A DNA stretch of 64,000 nucleotides from Rhizobiaceae bacterium. Lineage in GTDB: Bacteria; Pseudomonadota; Alphaproteobacteria; Rhizobiales; Rhizobiaceae. The stretch lies in the NCBI GenBank assembly GCA_014238155.1, contig JABABQ010000045.1, positions 23,586-87,585 of the forward strand. Direction: 5' to 3'. The notes beneath the pieces are model-generated. The model ran no database searches and had not been told where the DNA came from. It was given only the letters and a program-made list of their open reading frames with translations. Below, piece after piece: positions 46,329 to 54,028 of this stretch. The position numbers and the translations under genes were made by a program. The stretch's first letter is position 1. The number at the start of each line of letters is the position of its first letter.

Positions 46329-47288
46329 TCACCCCAACCTGACGCGTGGGTCGATCAGCGCGGTCAACACGTCGACAATCAGGCTGGCCATCAACACGGC
46401 AAAAACCGACATCAGCGCGATGGACATGACCAGCGGATAATCTGAGCCGCGTACCGCTTCAATAAATTCACTGCCGACACCCGGCCATTGGAAGACTTCT
46501 TCGATGATCACCGAGCCACCGATAAGCGTTGGCAGGCGAAAACCGATCAGCACGACGACCGGGGTCAAGGCCACACGAAATCCGTGAACCAGATTTATGC
46601 GCCATTCAGGTAGGCCCTTGGACCGTGCCGTGCGAATGAATTCCCGCGACAGGGAATCCAGCATTGCAGAGCGGGAATAGCGCATCACACCTGCCGTCAT
46701 CATCAAGGACAGCACGATGCCCGGCAGGATAATATTTGGAAGATGGTCGATAAAACTCTCATCTCCCGGCATCAACCGACCACCGACCGGCAGCCAGTTC
46801 AAATGCAGTGCGAAGATCAGTATCGCAACCAGTCCAAAGAAGAATTCGGGGATGGAAACACCCAGCATGCCGACAACCGTCAGCGTGCTGTCGGTAGCTG
46901 AACCGCGACGCAGAGCGCTGATGGTGCCGAGAACGCAGCCGATAAGCGTCGAAAATAACAGAGCGAATACAGATAGTTCAAGCGTCGCCGGCAACCGGTC
47001 GAGAACAATGGCGCTGATTGATACACCGCCTGAAAGTGAATGGCCGAAATTGCCCTGAACAACATTGACCAGCCAGATACCGAAGCGTTCGAGGAAAGAT
47101 TTATCCAGTCCATAAGCGGCGCGCAATTGCGCCAGCTGTTCGGGGGTTACCTGATTGGCCACTTCCGGATCGATCATGTGCGAGACCGCGTCGCCGGGCG
47201 TTAGCTCAAGCCCGAGATAAACCAGAAAACTGATTACCAGCATCATCGGGAGCGTGATGAGCAGGCGACGGACAATAAATGTCAGCAT
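46329..47288 (-). CDS. Peptide-type ABC transporter permease (DppB/OppB type)
   Basis: 319 residues. The family start FIVRRLLITLPMMLVISFLVYLGLELTPGD is followed by the periplasmic segment with QLRAAYGLDKSFLERFGIWL. The coupling loop is SREFIRTARSKGLPEWRIN. Six membrane segments. It is separated from the solute-binding protein gene by a 98-bp gap that carries a strong hairpin, so its expression may be lower than that of the binding protein. Confidence 0.95.
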   Translation of the reverse strand: MLTFIVRRLLITLPMMLVISFLVYLGLELTPGDAVSHMIDPEVANQVTPEQLAQLRAAYGLDKSFLERFGIWLVNVVQGNFGHSLSGGVSISAIVLDRLPATLELSVFALLFSTLIGCVLGTISALRRGSATDSTLTVVGMLGVSIPEFFFGLVAILIFALHLNWLPVGGRLMPGDESFIDHLPNIILPGIVLSLMMTAGVMRYSRSAMLDSLSREFIRTARSKGLPEWRINLVHGFRVALTPVVVLIGFRLPTLIGGSVIIEEVFQWPGVGSEFIEAVRGSDYPLVMSIALMSVFAVLMASLIVDVLTALIDPRVRLG

Positions 47289-47333
47289 GATCTGATCCCC
47301 TGATTGCGTGGATTGTTGGGTAGGAAAGAAAAG

Positions 47334-47368
47334 TCACGGCCCCGGCGATCGGATCTATGGGGCCGTGA
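47334..47368 (-). terminator. Hairpin between binding-protein and permease genes (attenuator or mRNA stabiliser)
   Basis: Arms TCACGGCCCC and GGGGCCGTGA pair perfectly over 10 bp around a 15-base loop, 19 bp after the binding-protein stop. On the minus strand a pyrimidine-rich run follows. Such hairpins commonly keep the binding protein more abundant than the permeases. Confidence 0.8.
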
Positions 47369-47386
47369 TAGTTTGCGGGAGAAATA

Positions 47387-48958
47387 TTATTCAGAAATAT
47401 TGGCAAACTTGTTGACGCGCAAAGAGCGGGTATAGGGAATGTCTGCAGGAATGACCCGCATGTGTTCCATCTCTTCAAGCGACTTCACATCGGCGACAGA
47501 CTTGGTGAAACCAAAGTCCAGGCGTCCTGCGGAAGCGTTTTTGATAACGTTGCCGTCGTTTTCACCACTTGGGAAAGCCACGATTTCATCAACCTTGGCC
47601 ACACCGCCGTGATAGTTTTCAAATGGCACGAAGCGGACGAAATCGTTCATCTGAACTTCTGCAACCTTGAATGGGCCGGAACCGACAGGGTTCTGCCAGA
47701 ACGGGTGCTGCTGGAATTCTGCAGGGTTGAGGCCCTCAAGCAGATGTTTGGGCAGTGGTGCAAACTGGCTGAAGGTCAACAGCATGTTTGGATCAAGTAT
47801 TGAGAAATTGATCGTCAGCTTGTCACCGTCAACCGACATGTCCTTGATTGAGTCGAACGTGTTGGCAAATACTCCATTAATGCCCGGCACAGTCTTGGCC
47901 GTTTCGATTGACCAGGTGACGTCGGCAACAGTCAGCGGTTTGCCGTCATGCCAAGTCAATCCGTCTCGAAGATCAAAGGTTACGCTCATGCCGTCGTCTG
48001 ACACGCTATAGCTTTCCGCCAACTGACCACCGGCTGGTGCCAGTGATCCATCTGCAGTCAGCAGATGATCAAGACCAATTTTTGAAAATGGATAAATGCC
48101 GGGATTCAGCCAAGGATGCTGAAAAAACTGACTCGGTGCGGTATTCGTGTAGAGCACTTTTTTGCCATTGGCGTCGGGCTCGGCAGTCCAGTTGACGATG
48201 TTCCAGTCATAGGTGAACTGATCGTTTCCGTACTGGCCACCGTTGCGGCTCATCCGTTTGCTCTCATAGATAAACAGCTGCTGGTAATAGAGCGGGATAT
48301 CGGAAAGGATTTTGTTTTCAAAACGCTCAAAATCCTTAAACGCTTCTTTTTGCTTGGCCACGTCTACGGTACCATTGATGCGGGCAACCAATTCATCGCG
48401 GACTGCATCACCGGGAGTATAAGAACTCTTGCCGGACAAATATCCATTATAGTATTCCTGCAATGCCAGTGCGGCCTTCGCCCCATACGCAATGTCCCAT
48501 TTTACCGCGCTGGTATCGGATCCGGATTCGGGAAGCGCGTTCAGCTGTCCGCCAACATCACCTTCCAGCTTGCGATAGGTCATCTTGATGCCGACATCGC
48601 CAAGATAGGCTTGCAGAGCAACCATCAGATCAGCGGTGAGCTGATCGCCATAGTAATACACAACATCCAATACCTGGCCGTCGTTCCAACCGGCTTCCTT
48701 CAACAAAGCCCGCGCCTTTTCAGGATCGTAGCCATAACGTTCCAGACCTTCTGCCTTATAACCACCGTTGGGGATCATCGAGTCGGCCACAATGGCCTTG
48801 CCCTCAAACAGGGTTTCGACAATGGTATCCATATCGATTGCGTAGGCAATTGCCTGACGAACTCTCTCGTCCGACAATTGGTTGGCTCTGTCAGCCCAGG
48901 CATAGGTCGACGAGAGTGACACGGCGGTTGCCAATGCCATTGCTAGAAATTTTTTCAT
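47387..48958 (-). CDS. Family-5 extracellular solute-binding protein with circularly permuted lobes
   Basis: 523 residues, with TGGAGG before the ATG and a signal peptide (MKKFLAMALATAVSLSSTYAWA). All SBP_bac_5 parts are present but in swapped order. Residues about 23-260 match the half normally at the C-terminus: LSDERVRQAIAYAIDMDTIV at 28-47, then YDPEKARALLKEAGW and the late EFENK-like and QQLFIYESKRMS part. Residues about 262-523 match the normal mature N-terminal half: KKVLYTNTAPSQFF, HPWLNPGIYPFSKIG, ESYSVSDDGMSVTFDLRDGL, WHDGKPLTVADVTWSIE, NPVGSGPFK. The chain ends at LRVNKFANISE, which normally runs straight into the LSDERVRQAI segment. It binds the imported ligand in the periplasm. 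The gene lies in the correct place of its operon, 15 bp after the GntR gene. Confidence 0.92.
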   Translation of the reverse strand: MKKFLAMALATAVSLSSTYAWADRANQLSDERVRQAIAYAIDMDTIVETLFEGKAIVADSMIPNGGYKAEGLERYGYDPEKARALLKEAGWNDGQVLDVVYYYGDQLTADLMVALQAYLGDVGIKMTYRKLEGDVGGQLNALPESGSDTSAVKWDIAYGAKAALALQEYYNGYLSGKSSYTPGDAVRDELVARINGTVDVAKQKEAFKDFERFENKILSDIPLYYQQLFIYESKRMSRNGGQYGNDQFTYDWNIVNWTAEPDANGKKVLYTNTAPSQFFQHPWLNPGIYPFSKIGLDHLLTADGSLAPAGGQLAESYSVSDDGMSVTFDLRDGLTWHDGKPLTVADVTWSIETAKTVPGINGVFANTFDSIKDMSVDGDKLTINFSILDPNMLLTFSQFAPLPKHLLEGLNPAEFQQHPFWQNPVGSGPFKVAEVQMNDFVRFVPFENYHGGVAKVDEIVAFPSGENDGNVIKNASAGRLDFGFTKSVADVKSLEEMEHMRVIPADIPYTRSLRVNKFANISE

Positions 48959-48973
48959 TGTAGTCCTCCAGTT

Positions 48974-49699
48974 TTATCCATTGAGTTTTGCCCCGGCTTC
49001 CGAGTTGTGTTCGAAAGAAAGCCGGAAATAGGTTCCGAAATTTCGGGTGAGATGGGTGGTCAATACCGCCACCGCCTTGTCGGCATCTTTGTCAAGAATT
49101 GCCGATACGATCAGCCGGTGTTCGTCATTGCTGGCCCGGTTTCTGGATTTGAAGTCGGGCAGAATGGCCCGGTTTTTCATCAACCGCCCGACAAATGTAT
49201 CCTGCAGGGCGCCAAAGATCGGGTTGCCGGGAACGTCCGCCAATACGGCGTGGAACCTCACATCAGCTTCGCGAAACCCTTCGACATTATCGAGATTTGC
49301 TTCACAAATTTCGATAGCTTCAACCAGTTTGGCGATCTGCGCATTGGTTGCGTGCACAACCGCATAGCGCAGAACACTGGTTTCCAAAAACAAACGAGCC
49401 TGTTCCAGATGGGCCAGGCCCTCAGCCCCTGAAAAGAAATATTGGGCAGCCTCCCCGACGCCTTCCATGATCTTACCGAGCGTTGGCGCCACGGCGCGGG
49501 GCCGCTTTCCCTTGGAAAGATCGGCAAGACCCATGCTTTGCAGAATGGTCATCGCCTCGCGAATGGCATTGCGTCCGACGCCGAACTCCTCACAAATTTC
49601 CCGCTCCGGTGGAAACATCTGATCCGGGCGGTACTTTCCAGAATGCACATCAGCGGCCAATTTCTTGGCAATATCTGAAGCTGATAGGCGCGTCGCCAT
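48974..49699 (-). CDS. FCD-domain GntR-family regulator (NanR-like role)
   Basis: 241 residues from the ATG at 49699, which has GGGAG upstream; an upstream in-frame extension lacks family resemblance. The winged helix is residues 5-70 (FPPEREICEEFGVGRNAIREAMTILQSMGLADL). An all-helical FCD ligand domain fills the rest: RLFLETSVLRYAVVHA, FREADVRFHAVLADVPGNP and the metal-binding His in NDEHRLIVSAI, then LTTHLTRNF. It is first in the operon with the transporter and sulfatases and divergent from nanA, so it most likely controls both through the palindrome at 49765-49780, in response to a nonulosonate or amino sugar. Confidence 0.92.
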   Translation of the reverse strand: MATRLSASDIAKKLAADVHSGKYRPDQMFPPEREICEEFGVGRNAIREAMTILQSMGLADLSKGKRPRAVAPTLGKIMEGVGEAAQYFFSGAEGLAHLEQARLFLETSVLRYAVVHATNAQIAKLVEAIEICEANLDNVEGFREADVRFHAVLADVPGNPIFGALQDTFVGRLMKNRAILPDFKSRNRASNDEHRLIVSAILDKDADKAVAVLTTHLTRNFGTYFRLSFEHNSEAGAKLNG

Positions 49700-49764
49700 C
49701 TGCAGAATCTCCCGTTTCTGCCATTTACGAAAGCACATAAAATTTTTGGTGTCTACTTTTTTAT

Positions 49765-49780
49765 TTTTGGTTGACCAAAA
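49765..49780. promoter_or_regulatory. Probable GntR operator between gntR and nanA
   Basis: Perfect palindrome TTTTGGT-TG-ACCAAAA, the TGGT-N-ACCA form bound by FadR-subfamily GntR proteins, placed in the 188-bp divergent promoter region. A further half-site (TTTTGGTGTC) lies at 49744-49753 and a looser ACCAA occurs near 49795. Confidence 0.75.
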
Positions 49781-49887
49781 TGTGGATTTCGAATACCAAA
49801 TTGGAAAACAAGTTGGCGACAACGATCAACGGGCTGTTTATTTCTTGACCATTCAGCGATCGCCAAACATCAGGTAAGGACAGGCAA

Positions 49888-50769
49888 ATGAAGGTATCCG
49901 GCTCTATTTTTGCAGCCATGCTAACGCCATTTAACGCAGACGGATCACTGTCCACAGCAGGCGTGGCGCCACTTGTGGATTATGTGCTCTCAAAGGGTGT
50001 TGACGGCCTTTATGCCAGCGGAAGCACCGGTGAAAGCGTTCTGCAAAGTCGCGATGAACGTGCTGCTTTACTGTCTGAGCTGGGCGATTATGCGCGCGAC
50101 AAATGCACGCTCATCGCCCATGTCGGATCAGCCTCAACCGACGAAGCCGTCAGCCTGGCAAAACTTGCCGGTAAGAAGGGCTTTCATGCCCTGTCTGCCG
50201 TGCCACCCTTTTATTACAAGCACAGCTATTCTGACATCGCCGACTATTATAAAGCGATTGTTGACGCTGCTGAATTGCCGCTGATCATCTATAACATCCC
50301 AGTCCTCAGCGGCGTCGATATCCCCACTGAAAAACTGCTGGAACTGCTTGGTGATCACCGCATTGCAGGGGTAAAATTTACAGCACAGGACCTGTTCCAG
50401 TTTGCTGAATTGCGAAAAGCAGCACCTGACAAATCATTCTATTTTGGAACTGATGAAATGTTTCTCGGTGCAGCCGCAGTTGGCACTGACGGGGGCATTG
50501 GCAGCACCTATAATCTGATTGGCGACGTTTATGTCGGCATTCAAAATGCAGTGGCCGCTGCAGACATGGATGAAGCCCGTCGGTTGCAGCGAAAGGCCAA
50601 TGACCTGATTGCGATCCTGTTCAAGACAGGCGTTTTGCCGGGTTTGAAACACGCTCTGAACCGATTGGGAGTCCCCGTTGGTCCCTGCCGCAAACCATTC
50701 AGCGCGCCATCTGCTGAATCCATCAAATTGCTGGAAGGCTGGATGGATGAGCACAATCTCCATCGCTGA
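49888..50769 (+). CDS. nanA: N-acetylneuraminate lyase
   Basis: 293 residues of the DHDPS/NAL aldolase family, and specifically NAL-like. GSTGES lies near residues 45-50, the Tyr that assists catalysis is Y135 in IIYNIPVLSGVDIP, and the Schiff-base Lys is K163 in GVKFTAQDLFQ. The C-terminal part GGIGSTYNLIGDVYVGI...KTGVLPGLKHALNRLGVPVGPCRKPF closely follows NanA enzymes. It cleaves sialic acid to an N-acylmannosamine and pyruvate in the cytoplasm. It is divergent from the GntR-transporter operon and followed 50 bp later by a sulfatase. Confidence 0.92.
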   Translation: MKVSGSIFAAMLTPFNADGSLSTAGVAPLVDYVLSKGVDGLYASGSTGESVLQSRDERAALLSELGDYARDKCTLIAHVGSASTDEAVSLAKLAGKKGFHALSAVPPFYYKHSYSDIADYYKAIVDAAELPLIIYNIPVLSGVDIPTEKLLELLGDHRIAGVKFTAQDLFQFAELRKAAPDKSFYFGTDEMFLGAAAVGTDGGIGSTYNLIGDVYVGIQNAVAAADMDEARRLQRKANDLIAILFKTGVLPGLKHALNRLGVPVGPCRKPFSAPSAESIKLLEGWMDEHNLHR

Positions 50770-50819
50770 GCCCGGCCTGCGGCGCAATTGATCTGACTAT
50801 CCAGTCTGGGGAGAAAAAA

Positions 50820-52238
50820 TTGACGGCACCCAACATCGTCTATCTGATGTTTGATCAGGCAAAAACTGCCGCGATGAGCTTTATGGGCAATCAGGACATT
50901 TCCCTGCCGTTTTGCGATTCGTTGGCTGAACAGGGCTGGGTGTTTGATGAGGCCTATGCCGCTGCGCCGATCTGCACCCCGTCGCGTACCTCGGTTCACA
51001 CCGGGATGTTTCCGCAGGTTCATCAAGTGACCTGCCACCAGAACAGAGCGCCGCACAATCTTCCTCAACTGGCCGAATTGTTGCAAGCCGAGGGATATTA
51101 TACAGCAGCAGCCGGACATTATGAGCCGGAGCGCAATCTGCATCGCGGCTGGCATGAACAATCGCCAATGCATGAACGCGGCCCGCTGTTCAACAGCTGG
51201 ATGGAGCATATTCGATCTGGTCGCAAGGACGTTGCCTGGTCATCGGGAGCCATTGATGTGGATGCCAGTGAGGGAAATTCCGCGCTACTCACTGACCGCA
51301 TGCTGCGTATGATGGAACAGGCCGATGGCAGCGGCAAACCGTTTTTCCTGCACATGTGTTATGACGATCCGCACCCGCCCTATTTCGTGCCAAGGCCCTA
51401 TGACACGATGTACGATCCCGACGATCTGGAATTGCCGGATATTGGCGATTTGGACGATTTACCGGACTGGCACAGGCGCGCCCGTCAGCAGGTTGGAACC
51501 GACAAGGCTACTGATGCAGACTACCGCAAGGTTCTGGCGATCTATTACGGCATGTGCCGCTATATCGATGATGAAATGGCGCGCATCTACAAAGCCCTGG
51601 AGGCGTCGGGGAAACTGGAAAATACGTGGATCATTCTGGGGTCGGATCACGGCGATTACACCGGCGACAAGGGGCTCTTCAACAAATCTGAATCGCTCTA
51701 TAAATGTCTGCTGCATGTGCCGTTGATCATTGTACCGCCCAAGGGTTCAGATGAGCCCGGTCCACAGCGCTTTGCCGATATTGTCAGCACGGTGGATCTG
51801 TTTCCAACCATTTTGTCCATCGCCGGGGCAACGCCACCAACCAATCAGGGAATTGACCTGTTGGACTGGGTGAGAAACGGCCATCAACAGCCGTTGCGGA
51901 AGGAAGTGTTTGCTCAAATCGGTGACTACCATGGCTTTATCAAAACCAGCTGGCCTTCAGGCATGCCCGAAGCCGGGCGCCATGCGAGTCTGACCCACTG
52001 CATACGCACAAGTTCAAAAGCCTATATAGAAGATCCCGACAATGGTGATGAAGCCTATGATCTGGCGACCGATCCCAACGAACTTGTCTGCCTGACCAAA
52101 TCAGGCAATCCACCGCTGGATGAGGAATTTCTGCAGCTGAAATCCCGCCTGAAACAGTTTCGCGATGAATGCGACACCTTGCGCCTGCAGCTTGGCATTA
52201 TTCCCGGAGACCGCGGCTTTGTCGAAGGCTGGGAATAA
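50820..52238 (+). CDS. Sulfatase (type I, formylglycine-dependent), copy 4
   Basis: 472 residues from a TTG at 50820 with GGGGAG upstream. The family start is APNIVYLMFDQAKTAAMSF. The formylglycine Cys is C52 in CTPSRTSVHTGMFPQ. Later motifs: FFLHMCYDDPHPPYFVPRPYD, LGSDHGDYTGDKGLFNKS and STVDLFPTILSIAG. No signal peptide. It is in the same transcript as nanA, 50 bp behind it, which links it to sialic-acid-like compounds. A sulfated sialic acid or a sulfated sugar attached to it is a plausible substrate, by inference. Confidence 0.93.
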   Translation: MTAPNIVYLMFDQAKTAAMSFMGNQDISLPFCDSLAEQGWVFDEAYAAAPICTPSRTSVHTGMFPQVHQVTCHQNRAPHNLPQLAELLQAEGYYTAAAGHYEPERNLHRGWHEQSPMHERGPLFNSWMEHIRSGRKDVAWSSGAIDVDASEGNSALLTDRMLRMMEQADGSGKPFFLHMCYDDPHPPYFVPRPYDTMYDPDDLELPDIGDLDDLPDWHRRARQQVGTDKATDADYRKVLAIYYGMCRYIDDEMARIYKALEASGKLENTWIILGSDHGDYTGDKGLFNKSESLYKCLLHVPLIIVPPKGSDEPGPQRFADIVSTVDLFPTILSIAGATPPTNQGIDLLDWVRNGHQQPLRKEVFAQIGDYHGFIKTSWPSGMPEAGRHASLTHCIRTSSKAYIEDPDNGDEAYDLATDPNELVCLTKSGNPPLDEEFLQLKSRLKQFRDECDTLRLQLGIIPGDRGFVEGWE

Positions 52239-52287
52239 CTGCTGAAGCGGGAATTCAGCATACGGAATTGAGATGAGACCTCAAAGA

Positions 52288-53073
52288 TCAGGCAAATCTT
52301 TTGCACCACGCGCGGTAGGCTGCCGGGGTACGCCCGCGCGTTGTAGAAAAGGCATGGGAAAAACTTTCCGGTTGGGCATAACCGACGGTCTTGGAGATGC
52401 TTGCAACTGTATCACCGGTGGTTGCCAGAAGGCGCTCCGCCCGAGACAATCGCAATTCGCGAAGATGCTGCCCCGCCGAACCGCCAAATTGCTTTTTGTG
52501 CAAAGCCCGAAATGTGCTTTCCGTCAAACCGATTGCAGCAGCAACATCGGTCAAACTCCGGATAAGGTTCAAATTGTCACCAGCCTGTCGCCATGCCCGG
52601 TCAAGTCGCGTTGCTGGAGCAACAGAAGTCGGACTTGCAGCAAAACAATCGAGTATTGCCAGCAGAAGTCTCCCCCGGATATCTGCAACCACGTCCCGCT
52701 CAGCGTAACTCAGCGAGAGATTGATCAGGTTTTGCAAATGAAATACATCGTGTTCATTGGGCAGAATAAAACCTGAACCGGATTTTGCTGGGTGATGCCC
52801 GTCGGCCTCAAAATGGCAAATCGATGCAGACGCGCTGGGGGTGACCGTGCGGCCAGAAAATGGGGCGTCCGGCAGCATCAGTATTCCGGCTGGTGCGGCG
52901 AGCAACACTTTTTGACGACTTTCACCAACGTCAAGTTGAACTTCACCCTCGTGGATCCACAACAAATCGAAATGCTGCCAGCGCGCTGGCCCGATCGCCA
53001 ACCGTTGATCAAATCTCCCGGCTTCCTGTCGCAAGATCCTGATTGCCAACCTATCATCGTTATAAACAGGCAT
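52288..53073 (-). CDS. AraC-family transcriptional regulator
   Basis: 261 residues from the ATG at 53073. An N-terminal cupin-like sensor (WQHFDLLWIHEGEVQLDVGESRQKVLLAAPAGILMLPD) is followed by a two-helix-turn-helix domain at about 160-261: LTDVAAAIGLTESTFRALHKKQFGGSAGQHLRELRLSRAERLLATTGDTVASISKTVGYAQPESFSHAFSTTRGRTPAAYR. It is convergent with the nanA-sulfatase operon and divergent from a PhyH dioxygenase gene 124 bp away, which it may activate. Confidence 0.9.
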   Translation of the reverse strand: MPVYNDDRLAIRILRQEAGRFDQRLAIGPARWQHFDLLWIHEGEVQLDVGESRQKVLLAAPAGILMLPDAPFSGRTVTPSASASICHFEADGHHPAKSGSGFILPNEHDVFHLQNLINLSLSYAERDVVADIRGRLLLAILDCFAASPTSVAPATRLDRAWRQAGDNLNLIRSLTDVAAAIGLTESTFRALHKKQFGGSAGQHLRELRLSRAERLLATTGDTVASISKTVGYAQPESFSHAFSTTRGRTPAAYRAWCKRFA

Positions 53074-53197
53074 ATTCCAACATTCCAATTTATATCATCG
53101 GTATTCCTAGTTTTCTGTCATTTTGCGCAATATGGCAATCCACCGAAACAGGTTATCCAAATGGCCTCAGATCGGCTCATTGGAAATGGAAATTACG

Positions 53198-53977
53198 ATG
53201 CAAGAACCTGCCACAAACCCGCAAAGTCAAAACCGCTTGGAAGAGTTTCAGCGGGACGGATATGTCGTCGCAGATCCCTTGTTCAACAGTTCTGAAATGA
53301 CCGATTTGAACGGTCAGATCTCACGATTCATTCGCGACGTGGTGCCCAAAATGGCCGATACCGAAGTTTATTATGAGGACAAGTCAGACAAGACCAGTCT
53401 CAAACAACTGCAACGCATGTTTGAATATGACGGCTATTTCAAAGACCTGATTTTCAACAGTGTTGTGCGGGAAATTGCTGAAGAGGTCCTACAGGACGAA
53501 GTCGTTCCGGTTAACATGCAATACTTCAACAAACCGGCTGGAATCGGCCAGGCCACTCCTCCCCATCAGGACGGCTACTATTTTCATCTGACACCGTGTG
53601 AAGCGGTCACTGGCTGGCTGGCACTAGAGGATGTCGACCATGAAAACGGGTGCATCCACTATGTGCGCGGTTCTCACAGATACGAAGATTTTCGCCCCCA
53701 TGGTCAAACCGGAGTTCTGGGGTTTTCCCAAGGCATGACGGACTTTGGCACTGCAGACGACCAGAAAAATACCGTGTCGTTTCCCGGAAAGGCCGGAACG
53801 TTTTTGATGCACCATGCCCGGACCATTCACTGGGCTGGTGCCAACCGTTCCCCTTCCCGTTCACGTCGCGCTCTGGGCTTTATCTATTACGCAAAAAGAG
53901 CCCGGCTTGATCAAACAAAGCGTGACGCATATCAGCGCAGACTGGACGAACAGCTGCTCAATTCAGCAAAAATCTAG
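53198..53977 (+). CDS. Phytanoyl-CoA dioxygenase (PhyH) family Fe(II)/2-oxoglutarate oxygenase, copy 1
   Basis: 259 residues; ATGs exist at 53186 and 53198 and the latter is preferred because GGA is well spaced. The double-stranded beta-helix has the iron ligands H-x-D in TPPHQDGYYFHL (residues about 126-128) and the distal His in HARTIHWAGANRS, with an Arg nearby for 2-oxoglutarate. A typical GCIHYVRGSHRYEDF block lies between. It hydroxylates an unknown substrate with O2 and 2-oxoglutarate. A second family member occurs at 61885-62679, flanking the AKR-Liv cluster on the other side. Confidence 0.9.
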   Translation: MQEPATNPQSQNRLEEFQRDGYVVADPLFNSSEMTDLNGQISRFIRDVVPKMADTEVYYEDKSDKTSLKQLQRMFEYDGYFKDLIFNSVVREIAEEVLQDEVVPVNMQYFNKPAGIGQATPPHQDGYYFHLTPCEAVTGWLALEDVDHENGCIHYVRGSHRYEDFRPHGQTGVLGFSQGMTDFGTADDQKNTVSFPGKAGTFLMHHARTIHWAGANRSPSRSRRALGFIYYAKRARLDQTKRDAYQRRLDEQLLNSAKI

Positions 53978-54028
53978 GTTTTCATCCCGGACCCAAAAGA
54001 GAATATGCGATTGTCGCAACGTCGCGCC

